DNA of 64,000 bases from Capsicum annuum (taxonomy: Eukaryota; Streptophyta; Magnoliopsida; Solanales; Solanaceae): the NCBI RefSeq assembly GCF_002878395.1, contig NW_025856049.1:489379-553378 (forward strand). The letters run 5' to 3'. Below are positions 23,867 to 35,586 of this stretch, one piece after another; the stretch's first letter is position 1; every line of letters starts with the position of its first letter. The notes under the pieces were generated by a model. The model saw only the letters and a program-made list of their open reading frames with translations. It was not told the origin of the DNA and did no database searches. Both the position numbers and the translations under genes were made by a program.

Positions 23867-24454
23867 CTATGAAATGGCAAGCAAGCTTTGATCTCGCCAT
23901 TTTGAAGATTTGAACCTTTTACACAACTTCACATTATATTTTCGGAGTGGATTCTTGGACAAAGGTGAGGAAAATAATAGGTCGTTTGTTGCACATTGGG
24001 AGTTGAGTGTCTCGACCTTTGATGAATGAGCTTCCATATGCTCCTTTAGAATGTCAAAATCCAAAATGTAGTATTCATACTCCGTCTCCTTATAACTCAT
24101 CATTTCTCTAGGTGGATGGATTCTCATAACACCCTCTTGGCACAATGTTGGAAAATGGTTTGAACGAGGTCTAACCCCTAATTTAGGAATTTCCTCCTCT
24201 AAATTATCTTTATGCTTAAATAAACTAGAGTCATCATAAGAGTTTTGCTTTAATTCTTCTCTTGACTCTAGTGCCATTTTCTTTATTTCATCATTTTTGT
24301 CCTCGTATAAGACGGTTGATTGGGAAGTCACTGAGGATTCTTCAATACCAAGTTCATCATCATAGCTTGGTTTGTCTTCTAGATAAATCTTCTCTTGGGA
24401 AATGGGCAAGTTAGTAGTAGTTTTAAGCTTTTTTTCTTGTCCCATTTCCTCCAT
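23867..24454 (-). CDS. E: acidic open frame of unknown function
   Basis: This is the longest uninterrupted frame in the window (195 codons), in sense with E, about 0.5 kb inside its 5' LTR. It starts MEEMGQEKKLKTTTNL. It is rich in Glu, Asp, Ser and Lys, with an acidic stretch (YEDKNDEIKKMALESREELK) and then DNLEEEIPKLGVRPRSNHFPT. Toward the end are KETEYEYYILDFDILKEHMEA and a basic, Ser-rich tail. I see no catalytic motif, signal peptide or membrane segment. It lies where the C-terminal part of a Tat/Athila gag would be. It is not alignable by eye to a capsid fold, so I do not assign a function. Survival of the frame in such a decayed copy may be chance. Confidence 0.45.
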   Translation of the reverse strand: MEEMGQEKKLKTTTNLPISQEKIYLEDKPSYDDELGIEESSVTSQSTVLYEDKNDEIKKMALESREELKQNSYDDSSLFKHKDNLEEEIPKLGVRPRSNHFPTLCQEGVMRIHPPREMMSYKETEYEYYILDFDILKEHMEAHSSKVETLNSQCATNDLLFSSPLSKNPLRKYNVKLCKRFKSSKWRDQSLLAIS

Positions 24455-24491
24455 CTTGACACTTGTCTATTATTATGCCTCTTGATGAATG

Positions 24492-24863
24492 CTAGTAGCC
24501 TTGGGTCAAAACTATTGGACTTGGTATGTTGTTCTTACTTTTTTTCACCATAATACCTATCAAGCTCATTAGAAGAACTAGCAACCCGATTAGCATAATA
24601 GGGGGAGGGGGCATTTGGATAATCATCCCAATGTATACCTCTACCACTATATAAAGAACACATATACTCCCTATAGGATTGAGATGGTGGGTCCATCTCT
24701 CTCTGGGGAGCGTAGTTACAATCTCTCCTAAAGTGTGGTCCGTCATAGTTTGGACAAGGGTTGTAATGATAGGATTCCAACTACAGACATCATATTTGTT
24801 TGAAAATGCTATACAAAAAGTAAAATACAATAAAATATACCTACAAAATAAAATCTCCAACAA
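24492..24863 (-). pseudogene. E: gag-like fragment with degenerate zinc knuckle
   Basis: Two overlapping minus frames cover this stretch. One (24780-24535) reads MESYHYNPCPNYDGPHFRRDC, a CCHC-like knuckle C-x2-Y-x4-H-x4-C with the second Cys replaced by Tyr. It is followed by a Pro, Tyr and Ser-rich part ending SSSNELDRYYGEKK. It lies 90-400 bp inside the 5' LTR on the coding strand and just upstream of the acidic frame. This suits the nucleocapsid part of a shrunken gag. The other frame and the plus opening 24679-24879 are shadows. Confidence 0.45.
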
Positions 24864-24924
24864 ATATATACTAGCTTGAATTTAAGCAAGTAATCTAAAA
24901 TTCCAAACTAACTTAATACACAAA

Positions 24925-24950
24925 ATTGTTCCTTGAAAACGGCACCTTTT
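24925..24950 (-). other. E: primer binding site
   Basis: On the minus strand, just after the LTR, AAAAGGTGCCGTTTTCAAGGAACAA is a decayed form of the TGGCGCCGTTGCCGGGGAA site used by Athila/Tat elements. The order LTR, primer site, gag-like frame fixes the orientation of E. Confidence 0.65.
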
Positions 24951-26465
24951 TGGATAACGTTCAACTTACACAATTTAAGTGCAAAGCGATCATCGTCAAT
25001 ATATTTACCCAAATTTAGAGTAGGGGTCAAATCCACAAGGAATAATGTGAGTTAAAATCAAGTTAATTTGAAATAATATATACAAGTTAAATTCAAACTG
25101 ATGGTACAAAAAGATAAAATGGGGGAAACAAGTGTCTACACTAATATTTCTTTTTGGGGTTTTCTAGTATAAATTCGGGGCTAGGAAAATTAGAGTTTTA
25201 ACAACTATGCATGGATCTTGGGATTATGTGTTACTAAGGGAGTGACATGTAGATGCTAATAATTAACTTCGGTATTAGTAGGTCAGGTGTGGGTAGGTTT
25301 GGTTATAGGTTTTCATGCTAGTCTTTCAACAAAACACCAAACTTTTATCCATTGATTCTTTCAAATACCTAATGGGTGTGTTCAATAATTGGTAACCACA
25401 ACCTCAATCTAGGCATCTCTATTTCTAGGATAATGTCCAAGGTATAGTAAACTTCACAACCACCCTTATGTCTAAGATAGTGTAGATTAGCAAACTACAC
25501 ACATAATTGTCTACTATTGCCTTGGTCTCCATATCCCTCTTTCAAGGATGATGTGGATTCCTAAAGTTCACCCAAAACCATTCTTTTGATGATAGCCTTG
25601 AGCTTTTTAGAGCTTAGAGCTTTCATTCATCAAACTCATATGGGTATTTACGGCTTTCACACACAAATCCCAACTAAGTTAGCATTGCAATGCTAAAATC
25701 CACAAACATAAACTACCAAATAAAATATAACAATAACAAGCCACCCACACTTTAACCATTATTCACACATAACCCCAAGAGGAAAATTTAGCTACACATA
25801 AGATAAATAAGCACAAATATACCCTTAATCTCCGTTGAAATAACTTGTGGAAGATTAAGTAAATGTTAATTCAAACTTTGCACTCCAACAAATCAACAAT
25901 GGAAGTGAACTATTCCTCCACTTAGAAGGACTCCAATTTATTCTTTACCCAAAGTTTATAGAATATTTTTGTCTCCAAGAATGGAGGCTATGAACTCAAG
26001 AGCTAAACCTAAAAATTGGGGAAGATGGAATATCTCTTATTATTCAAGGGTTAGAGTTTTTTTGTCAAAATTGGGACAAGCCAATTGTATTTCCAGATTT
26101 TCCCTTGGGCAGAACTCTTTCGCTAATCCGTGATCGCACTATCTTGATTATGATCGCGGCCTCCATGACCACAAGAGACTTATGCGACCGCAGTTTATTG
26201 ACCTTTCTTAACTGCCATGATCGCGGTCAGCAGACCTCGACGGTGGAAACTGAGGCCCTTCTTCTCTAGGTCTTTAGTTGCACTTTCTTTCTCCTCTTTT
26301 GATCATTTTAAGCCCCAATCCACATCTTTCTATCTCCTCAAATCTATTCTTGTAAAGTGTGGATGTTAGTGCATTTAGTCATAATTATGTTAAATTTATT
26401 CATTCAAAACAAAGTAATATGCATGAACAATGAGTGCGAATGAGTGGTAAAATCACCACTTATCA
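24951..26465 (-). repeat. E: 5' LTR (right copy)
   Basis: Pair of 18718-20192; see there. It ends ACCACTTATCA at 26465 next to AGCAA. The primer site is at its left edge, so this is the upstream LTR on the coding strand. Confidence 0.85.
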
Positions 26466-26587
26466 AGCAACACACTGACCGTCCCTAGACCCGTCACCAC
26501 ACCATAAAAGTTGTGGTATGAATCGTATGATTAATAAAAAGTTCAAGACTCGAGAAATTTTCAAAGGACAAAACCCAGGGTGTTTCA
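26466..26587 (-). repeat. F: 3' LTR, proximal part, and purine tract
   Basis: It resumes LTR F after E (CAAGCAACACACTGACC; compare 33552). On the minus strand it starts TGAAACACCCTGGG at 26587. The purine tract AATTGGGGGAGAAT lies at 26588-26601 just upstream, preceded by a CATTCAAATATGAATGAT copy of the ATTCGAGGACGAATG-like motif. Confidence 0.8.
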
Positions 26588-26895
26588 ATTCTCCCCCAAT
26601 TAGATCATTCATATTTGAATGATGGAACAAGGTAGTGCAAGCGTATTTTGGACTCCACACTCCTATACTTTTACCTTTAACAAAATTAGAAATTAAAGAT
26701 GTAAGGAATTCAATCTTACCTTCAACTAAGTTAGAAAACAAAGATGTTAAGAAGAATACATACCTTTCGCATGAATTTTGGGAGCAAAAAATAGGAATGG
26801 ATATTTGGACTTCATGTCCTCTTCATCTTCCCAAGTAGCCTTTTCAACCTTGTGGTTCATCCATAGAACCTTTACCGAGGCTACGTCCTTGGTCC

Positions 26896-28250
26896 TCAAC
26901 CAATGAATCTAGCGATCCAAGATCTCAATCGTGATCCCTCATAAGACAAAGAATCCAAAATACCAATACCCTTGATGGGATCATTCTGTGATAGATCACC
27001 CATACACTTCTTCAACATAGAAACATAGAACATCGGGTGAATTAAGCTCAAATTAGAAAGCAACTCCAAATCATATGCAACATTGCCAATCCTTCTCAAA
27101 ACCAAGTACGGACCAATATACAGGGGAATGATCTTCCATCTCTTACCAAACTAAATCACTCCCTTCATGGAAGACACCTTTAAGAACACCCTATCCCCAA
27201 CCTCAAACTCAAACTTCCTATGCCTCATATCTGCATAGAACTTTTGAAAACTTTGGGCAGCTTTAAGTCTATGCTAAGTGACCTTTACCTTCTTCGTGTC
27301 TTGGTGACCAAATTTAGACCAAACATCTCTGCCTCGCCAACCTCGAACCACCCAATAGGAGACCTACACCTCCTATGATACAAAGCCTTAAATAGAGCGA
27401 TCCTAATGCTAGAGTGGTAGCTATTATTGTAGGCAAACTATATAAGAGGAAAATGCTCCACCAAACTACCCCCATGGTCAATTACGCAAGCCCGAATCAT
27501 ATCCTCCAATGTCTGAATAGTCCTTTCTGCTTGCCCATTCGACTGTGGGTGAATAGTTGTACTAAAAATCACCTTAGTCCCAAAACCTTTTTGAAACGAC
27601 CGCTAAAAGTGAGATGAAAACTGTGTGCTGTGATCCGAGATGATAGAAATAGGTACCTCACATATAACTTTATAATATCTTGGTGGTACAACCTTGTATA
27701 ATCCGCTACCAAAAAACTAGTCCTTACTGATAAAAAGTGAGCCAACTTTGTCATCCTATCCACGATGACCTAAGCTGAATTAAATTAATTCCAAGACAGA
27801 GAAAGACAGGTAACGAAATCCATATTGATGGCTTCCTACTCCACACAGGCAACTCAATCCCTTATACAATCTTTTGAGCCTTATGTTCTCAAGTTTCACT
27901 TACTGGCACACCATGCACTTAGCCACCAAACTAGCCACATCGTGCTTCATATTGTTCCACCAATACATCTTCTTGAGGTCATGATATATTTTTGTCAAAC
28001 TAGGCTGAACAACATAGTGTGACTTATGTGCCTCAGCCAAGATCCTCTCTCGCAAACTATCTACATCAGAAACATATAACCTCTCTTAGTACCGTAAGGT
28101 ACAATCACCACTAATCTCGAAGGCCATAACCTTCTGCCAACCTACGTTACGCTTGATCCTCATCGAGACAGGATCAAACATCTGCTTCTTCTTGATTTCC
28201 ACACAAAGAAATGGCTGCTCCCCCTCCTGAATAAACACATCACCATTCTT
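26896..28250 (-). pseudogene. F: integrase and tail pseudogene
   Basis: On the minus strand the zinc-binding part at about 28020-27890 reads KIYHDLKKMYWWNNMKHDVASLVAKCMVCQ, with the Cys pair intact. In the catalytic core the first Asp is kept (INMDFV, about 27815). The second is reached only by a frameshift (ISDHSTQFSSHF, about 27640). The Glu is kept in NGQAERTIQTLED, where the preceding Asp is Asn (about 27530). The GPY/F-type segment is KIIPLYIGPYLVLRRIGNVAYDLEL (about 27140-27060). The tail MLKKCMGDL...GILDSLSYEG at 27030-26940 is the start of the chromodomain-like segment and then decays. Plus-strand openings here are shadows. Confidence 0.8.
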
Positions 28251-29796
28251 GAAGTCCTAGAGAAAAACTCCAAGGTTAGACAAATAGTAAATGTACTTCA
28301 CTAACTCCCGCTTCTACTTATCTATAAGAGCTAGACTCACAATAAATAACCTACTAAGAGCATAAACAATGACGTTAGCTTTTCCTGGGTAGTAGTAAAG
28401 ATTCATTCATAGTCCTTGAGAAGCTCAAGCCATCTACTTTGATTGAGGTTAAGCTCTTTCTGAGTAAACACATACTGTAGGCTCTTATGATTAGAAAAGA
28501 TATCCGCATGCAGTCCATATAGATAGTGACACAATATTTTCAATGTGAACACTATATCTAACAATTCCAAGTCATGGGTCGGGTAATTTTTCTTATGCAC
28601 CTTAAAATATCTTGAGGGATAAGCTATCACCTTGTCATGCTGTATCAAGACACAACTGATCCCCACTGGGACATATCATAATATACCACAAATCAATCCA
28701 TGCCTTCAGGCAAAGTCAAAGCCAGAGCCAAAGTTAGCTTAGTCTTCAGCTTCTCAAAACTACTTTCACAAGCATCGGACCACAGGAACTTTACCTTCTC
28801 TGAGTCAACTTAGTCAATGGGGAAACTATAGAAGAAAAACTCTCCACAAACCTTCTGTAGTAACCAGCTAAACCCAAGAAGCTCTGAATATCTAATGAAG
28901 TTGTGGGTCTAGGCCACTTCTTAACCACTGCTACCTTCTACAGATCCACCATAATCTCTTCAATAAAAATGATATGACCCTAAAAAGTGACAACACTAAA
29001 CTAGGATTCACAATTCAAAATGTAGCATATAATTATTGCTCGTTTAGCATAGGTGATAAACATGATCCACCTCGCTTATGGATTACACCAGAATGTCATC
29101 TATTAACACAATAATGAATAAATCTAGAAACTAATGGTAGACCTTATTCATCAAATCCATGAATGCTACCAGGGCATTGGTCAAAATAAAAGACATAACA
29201 AAGAACTTAAAATGCCCCTATCGAATATGGAAGGAAGTCTTAGGGATATCTGCCTCCCTAATCCTTACCTGATGATGCTCAGATCAAAGTCATTCTTCGA
29301 GAAAACTTAATACCCTGAACTCATTAAATAAATCATCTATCCTTAGAAGAGGGTACTTATTCTTTATCGTTACCTTATTCAATTATCGGTAATAAATACA
29401 CATCCAAAGGGAACCATCCTTCTTACACATGAATAACACAAGCGCACCCCACGAGGAAAAACTAGGATAGATGAAACCCTAGTCTAAAAAATCCTTGAGT
29501 TGCTTATTTATCTTCTTCAACTCAGCTGGAGCCATTCTCTACAAGGGAATAGAGATTAGATGGGTGTCCAGAATAAGATCAATCCTAAACTCAATATCCC
29601 TAATAGGAGGAACACCAGCAAGGTCATCAGGGAATACCTTAGGAAATTCATTCACCAGCGGGATGATATGCAAAGAAGGTCCCTTTAAGTTAAAATGTTT
29701 AACCTTGACCAAATGATATAGACACCCCTTAGAGAATAATCTCCGAGATCTAAGATACGATATGAACTTCCCCTTAGGAGTTAGGGAACCACCCTC
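28251..29796 (-). pseudogene. F: reverse transcriptase and RNase H pseudogene
   Basis: Minus-strand pol. RNase H is open from 28666 to 28403: MGISCVLIQHDKVIAYPSRY, then VHKKNYPTHDLELLDIVF, DIFSNHKSLQYVF (normally TDHKSLQ), and LNLNQSRWLELLKDYE. Upstream the RT palm is in pieces. Its catalytic box is preserved as LIDDIL at about 29110, followed by a stop in place of the next codon. RT N-terminal motifs, including the FIRPS-like and KKDGS-like stretches, lie near 29400-29480 on the minus strand. Stops and shifts make it inactive. The plus opening 29495-29716 is a shadow. Confidence 0.75.
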
Positions 29797-30276
29797 TCAC
29801 TCATTAATCATCTCCTTATAGAATTTAAATAAAACTTTACAGGTCCAAAAGTCTAAAAAATCATAGCATGAGTGCAACCAATTCATCCGTAATATGACAT
29901 CAAAATCCACCATATCTAACTTAAATAGAACCATCATAGTTTCCTTACTACCAACAAATACCACACACCCCTTATAGACTTTTTTAGCAATCATAGAGTC
30001 ACTTATCAGGGTAGAAATAGAAAAAAGATTCAAAACACACTTAAGATCAAAACCAAAATGCACAACCATAAATAGGGTCACATAAGATAGGGTGTACCCT
30101 AGATCAAGTAAATAGTACACATTACGATAAAAGAATTTCAATATACCAGTCACGATATCAGGTGATGCCTCAAACTCCTTATAGGTAGTGAGAGAATAGA
30201 GATGGTTTTGACCAATGCAAAAATTAGATGGTGCAACCATTAGTGCTGGAACTGATGAAGAGGCAACCAAAACCAT
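29797..30276 (-). pseudogene. F: aspartic protease (open but mutated)
   Basis: An open frame of 159 codons. The order fits a retropepsin: PDIVTGILKFFYRNVYYLL, then D-L-G-Y-T in place of D-P-G-A-T, LSYVTLFMVV, a VYKGCVVFVGSKETMMV stretch, and the terminal block MVDFDVILRMNWLHSCYDFLD, where the normal GMDW has become RMNW. The catalytic Asp is present, but the Gly-Ala that shapes the active-site loop is damaged. The upstream part (MVLVASSSVPALMVAPSNFC) is the usual Ser/Ala-rich linker after the zinc knuckle. It is labelled a pseudogene because the rest of the polyprotein is broken. Confidence 0.75.
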
Positions 30277-31343
30277 TTTTCCCTAGAGGCAACCTTGGCC
30301 ACTGGACAGTTTCTAATTATGTGCCTTGGCTGACCAAAGCTAAAACACTTATCTCTTACTTCTTCACAATAACTCTGATGTAATATACAACAAAATATAT
30401 AGGGAGGATATGATAGAGCTGATTGGGCCCCACTAGACTGAGATTGGGTACCCTATGCCCAATAGTTGTCATCACCATCGAAATGCCTATCACCTGACCA
30501 CTTTAGGTGGAGCACTAGCATTTAAGTAAGACCCAAAATTGCCCAACTTATTCTTGGGACACTTCCCATAATCCCTGCCACTCTACTATTGGAGACCACC
30601 CTGCTAAAAAGAATTTGAACTTTTTGCTTTGCCTCTCTCCTTTCTCAGCCTGCTTCTTCTTCTCTTTCTCTACCAGCTATATGTACGCAACCAACCTGTA
30701 GATATCCATGTCCTTATTTAAAAAAGTAGTCTTACTCTCTAGAATCAAGTCCCTAGATAACTCAAAACTAAACTTTCTCATTCTAGCCCTCATGTTAGAA
30801 ACTAACTCGGGAGAAAAATAAGATAACTGGTTAAACTTTAAGGCAAACTCATTGACTGACATCTTACCTTACTTCAGATTAACAAACTCTTCTACCTTTG
30901 CTTCACTCAATTCTTGAGAAAAAAAGTGGTCCAGGAAAGCTCTAGAAAAATCCTCCCACAGGGCAGACTCAACATCATCACCCCCTGACTGATCTCATTT
31001 TTGATACCCTTGGTACGCCATATCTTTCAAATAGTAGGAGATAAAATCCATGCCTTCTACATTTGTGGCATGCATAACACAGAAGATCTTTTCTATCTCA
31101 TCCAAAAAACCTTAACAATTCTTCTTAACCCTAACACTAGCAATGGTTGAAGGATTCAACCTCATGAACTGGCCAACCCAAGAGCTGAAGAAGGGCTGGA
31201 GGGAATCGGTAGAACTCTACAATGGCATGCAGGAACTAGACCCCTAGATTAAGTTTGGACATTATAAGTAGAATGGGTCCCATCATATTATCCTCAAGTT
31301 GGTAAAAGCAATTTTTGTGAGCTTTAAATCTTCGATGAGGCAT
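30277..31343 (-). pseudogene. gag: F: gag pseudogene
   Basis: The start codon at 31343-31341 opens MPHRRFKAHKN, the basic N-terminus also seen in A and G. A capsid fragment survives at about 30862-30677 (MSVNEFALKFNQLSYFSPELV, RKFSFELSRDLILE). The zinc knuckle at about 30344-30300 reads CFSFGQPRHIIRNCP: the second Cys is Phe and the Gly before His is Arg, so metal binding would fail. Stops occur at least four times between 31240 and 31120. Confidence 0.75.
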
Positions 31344-31536
31344 GATCTAAAAAGTAAACAAATAGGTATCAGAGAAAATTTTAGGACCTTAGATTTTACA
31401 GCTTTAAAATAGATCACAAGAAGGAGAAAAATGCCTAAATGCCCTGTAGCCTCTCCTTTATAAGTGTGGCATGCTACATACCCTTAAAAGAGACTTTACA
31501 TGATAGAGCTTTCTGGACTCTTAACTGACCATGGAC

Positions 31537-31556
31537 CTAGGGCTATGATACTAAAC
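31537..31556 (-). other. F: primer binding site
   Basis: Minus-strand TAGTATCATAGCCCTAGG at 31553-31537 is a two-mismatch version of TGGTATCAGAGC plus the following bases. It lies within 4 bp of the LTR end. Confidence 0.75.
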
Positions 31557-33673
31557 TAACATGATCCAAACTAGGGCCTAGTCGTGTTGGCATCTTAAGT
31601 CTGACCAGGACCAAAGAATGCCCCCAATACCCAACCATAACCTCCTTATTCCTTATGTCAGATGAATTTCAAGCATATAACGAAATATAACAACAATAAC
31701 TCAAAGACTCTAAATAAAGTCTATGATCATAATCCAACAACCTTAACCAAATATTCCACTGGTGCCAACCCCAATACTAATACCAATATCAAGGATGACA
31801 CCAATACCAACATCTCCCATGCCTATAGTAGTCCCGTAAAGCCTCTAACCAGAATTAATAACTTCAACTCAGGACGTGCCCCCAACCAAAGCCAAAACTA
31901 ATCCAAATAAATGACAATAAAAAGAGAAGTCTATAACATGAAATTAAGTCTCTTGAAATATGGAAGCTCACCACTTCAATTTGACACAAATTTGTCCGCG
32001 AATCTAAGTCACTAAGCAAGAGGAGTATTATGGTCGATTCCTATATCCAGAGGGATTATCAAAATAAATGCTAGCATGTACTCAAGAATAAGGACAAAAT
32101 TTTTCCATTATTCAAAACCAAAGTAAATGATCATATGTAATAACATACATATATATCCCATATCGAGAAAGGGAATTGTATTTAGCACGCATTTAAGAGC
32201 TTTAACTTGGGTTGTGTATCTTTGCCATCCTAAATCACCCACTAGCTCTAAGGGTTTAGCTCCCTCTACTGAAAGAGCCTCGATGTGTGTTAGATGCACA
32301 AACTTAAGAAAACACTGCTATGACTAGTATAACTCCTAAAATATAAGTATGAAATAATGTACACGGTCACTAAGATCAAACCTTACATCAGAAAACATGA
32401 CTTTCCAGGTTTGGTCCCCCTTGGACGTCCACTTTCCATGGTTTTGCTAAGATATCCCTCTTTAGTCCCATATTAAAATAATTCACACGTAACCAACTAC
32501 ATACCAAGGAGTTTTTTACTAGGCATTCACCATTGGTATTATCATACAAAAATTAGAGCTTGCAAGTCTATGTATTTATTCCATACCAAAGCAATTAAAC
32601 CAATTTGACTCCAAAGTTTCCAATTAAACTAATAACATGGCCACCAAGGCCTTTCTAATCTATTTAAAACCAACCAAACCAATTTAAGTTCCATTACCAT
32701 ATCATGTAATGGAAAGTTTATAAGAATACTTAAACTATGTGAAAAAATCATTCTCGTTGGTATTTTTTATAAATATATTAACGGCATATAGTTTCCATAC
32801 TAGAGTATCAATTGACCATATTCCATGCTACCACATATTCAAACCATAATTATAAAATGAAAAACCATAAGTAAAACATGGGAAAGAATAATCAAACCAT
32901 GAACAACAACCCCACCCCCCAACATCTATTTCAAAAACCAAAATAATACCATAATAATACAATGAAAACTATTCATTAATACATGCTTTTAGTTGAACTT
33001 ATAATGAGGGAGGAGTAACATGCCTTAGAAACCATGGACGAGGGAGATATTTACACTTGAAGCCCCTAATTGATTGCTTTGTAGAAACCCTAGCCTTTTG
33101 TTGAACCAAGAGTTTGAGAGAGATTTAAGAGATGTTTAAGACTGTTTGATTTAAAATAATAGGTTAACGAAGTCACAAAAGGTGTTTTATGTTGTAGGGT
33201 CAAAAGGAGTTAAGATGGGAAATGTCCAGAATACCCCTTACTTAAATTGTAAAAATCTTACAGGTGGGTACGAGTTGACCCTGTAACTCATCACCACATC
33301 ATATATCTAGTACAATCCATTCGTAACCAGAACACAAAGTTGGACATCCACATACTAACCACTATATGACTCAATTTTCCTAACTCATCACTATACCATA
33401 CGACTACTACCATCAAGTCGTATCCTAAGCATTACATTGAGGACCATACACTGGACAACATACAATTAATATATACCATTCGTGACATAAACATATAAAT
33501 CATGAAGAGTCTCTCGTATCTAGGATAAAATTTGGCTAGAAACACACTGAACAATATATGACTAGGGTCCCTAGACCTGTCACCACACCATAAGACTTGT
33601 GGTGTAAGTCATATGATCAACAAAAATATCAACACACATGAAATTTTCAAGGACCAAAACCTAGGGTGTTTTA
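31557..33673 (-). repeat. F: 5' LTR
   Basis: The upstream LTR on the coding strand. On the minus strand it begins TAAAACACCCTAGG, where the other copy has the normal TG start (TGAAACACCC), a single G-to-A change at the terminus. It pairs with 16636-18717 plus 26466-26587. Repeated CATATGAC / GTCATATG words occur at 33260-33620. The openings at 31662-31901 and 32108-32327 lie within and are not genes. Confidence 0.8.
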
Positions 33674-35586
33674 GAACTAGCCCTACAAGTTGTAGTGTAT
33701 CATTATGAGATATAAGGTGCCCGTCGTACGGTTCTCAGTGATGAGCCAAAGGGGGTTCTTTTGGCTATGACTGAATGGTCCAAGTCGTAGGCTGACCATA
33801 CAAGTAATAAGGTCACCCATAGCGATCTACAGGTTATTTTTCAAACTTTAAAATATAGGTATTTTAGTCATTTCCCTCCTATCCGACTAAGAACCTGTGA
33901 CATATAATCTTATTTAGGACCCTATTCTAAACCATAAATCAACATAATTACACTCTCAAGCTTTTTTAAATTCTCTCAAGTAGCCAAACTTAGGATTCCA
34001 AGAATAAGGTTATCCAAGGGCTTAGGTGTTGAATTCCATTCATGAAACTTGTTGTTTCAAGCGTGTTACTCTTCCCTCATTGTTAATTTATTAAAAGCAT
34101 AAGTTTTAAATTATTATTTATGAGATATTTATGTTTGCTTTGAAATAAGGGTTGAGAGTTTTGAATGCTTATTGATTGAACAATGTTTCTCATGATTTAC
34201 ATATAATTAATTATGCTTTAATTATGGTTTTAAACTCGTGGGTGGAAGGGTATGGCTAATGAACTAGGGAATTTTTATTTCCCCAAACTAATGACTCTTT
34301 AAGTGGTTATGACCCCAACATCATATGGTGAAGTTGTTTTTTTATTTATCAGAAATGTGGAAATTTGAAAAAATAAACCAAGGGGATGTGAATTTTCCCA
34401 AGTAATGTAATTGTTTTGGAATATTATTGTTACCTTGCAAGTGTAGTTTATATGATGATGCCAATAATGTATTCCTTAGTGTTAAATATGGTTTAATGAA
34501 ATAGAATACGTATTGAGTATTTTTAATTCGAATTTACTGAGGGGTTTTGTAGCCGAGTCATGAAAGTGGAGGTTTAAGTGACCGATACTCGATGCCGCAT
34601 TTGATGACGTGGGGGTCAAAGTGACGAATGAGGTTCTAGTTCCCCAAATTATTATTGAATGATTAGGAAGTTTTGTTTTCTATGCACATCATTATTGGGT
34701 GCTTAAGTCACCTTAGTATATCATAGGGAAAATCGAGCCCCCCATCCATATATGTGAGATTATTCTCCAGTTCGTGCAGCTACACGCACTGGGGCCCAAC
34801 TAGGGTGTAAGAGTTGGGGCCCATATAGCCCATGCGTACATATTATGGTGGTTGAGCTACACAATCTCGGCTAAAGTTTTAAAGTGCATGTTAAGCCTTG
34901 TTCCCTATTCCCAGCAAGTGATATACCTATATGTATATGCATTTGATTATGTGCATTGGTTTTGAATGATTTGGAACAGTTGATCATAGCATTATGTTAT
35001 CTTTATCCCTAAGTTACATACTAGTGTTTACCCCACTAACCATCTTCGGATGTTTTATACCTACTTGATGAAGGCACCCAAGCTCTTCCTACTTTTTCTG
35101 TGAAGAGTTAGGTCGGTCGGCTTGATTTGTTACGTTGTAGTGAAGTGGTGAGCTTCCATCCATAGAAATAGATAGCCATTTCACCAGCTTTTATTTTTAG
35201 ATTTGAGTTGATAGATATTTTCACTATCATTAACATTATCATTTTCATTATCATTGTTATCTGTTAGAGTCGGGGACAAGTCCCAACCAACTTTAATTTT
35301 GGTTCTTTGATTAAAAGGCTTTGTTTGGATTATGATGGATATTGGGTGATGTTGGTCAGTTGGTTGGCCGGTAATCAGTGGTCGGTTATAGACATGTTTA
35401 TACTTTATTAAGCTTGTTCATGTTATCTTTTATATGTTTGGAATTTATCCGACATTAGGGGATGTTGTGTTTGGTTGGTTCGGTGCAGGGGGTAATCTCC
35501 GATCTACGTGGGACATGAGATACCCATCACGGTTCACATGGGACTTGGCTAGGTACATCGGGTGATCTCTGGTCTTGGTCATGACA
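33674..35586 (+). repeat. B: 3' LTR, right part
   Basis: It resumes B's LTR at GAACTAGCCC (compare 13493) and carries it to its end, GGTCATGACA. The stretch 35104-35586 has no partner in the B 5' LTR because of the internal deletion. A's coding sequence follows directly. Confidence 0.8.

Larger units (their letters stand above)
18718..26465 (-). mobile_element. E: Tat/Athila-like non-autonomous element in F's 3' LTR
   Basis: LTRs are at 18718-20192 and 24951-26465. On the minus strand they start TGAT(A/G)AGTGG and end TTATCA or TTATCCA. Flanks AGTAA (18713-18717) and AGCAA (26466-26470) differ by one base. On the minus strand a primer site like TGGCGCCGTTGCCGGGG follows the right LTR. GAGGACAAGCAAGG...TTTAAGTT, the usual Tat/Athila signature, precedes the left LTR. 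The interior has no protease, RT or integrase, only gag-like scraps, an acidic open frame and a plant transposon-protein domain, so mobility depended on other elements. Confidence 0.8.
16636..33673 (-). mobile_element. F: Tekay-like gypsy element in B's 3' LTR, minus strand
   Basis: F runs right to left: 5' LTR 33673-31557, primer site, gag, protease, RT/RNase H, integrase, purine tract, and 3' LTR 26587-16636 (the latter split by E). An exact five-base target duplication GAACT flanks it (16631-16635 and 33674-33678). LTR B reads continuously across when F is removed. Without E it is about 9.3 kb. The gag-pol order is complete, but every reading frame is broken. Confidence 0.85.
13235..35586 (+). 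mobile_element. B: internally deleted Tekay-like element inside A's protease
   Basis: B is inserted between the protease and RT of A. It consists of a truncated 5' LTR (13235-14936), an integrase-only interior, and a 3' LTR split by F (16375-16635 and 33674-35586). Gag, protease, RT and RNase H of B are gone. Flanks AATTA (13230-13234) and AATGT (35587-35591) share three of five bases, so the target copy is weak. The real proof is that A's coding sequence resumes at 35587 with the expected protease-RT linker (VSLFPILKQ-like, then GCIYLFV). Confidence 0.75.
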
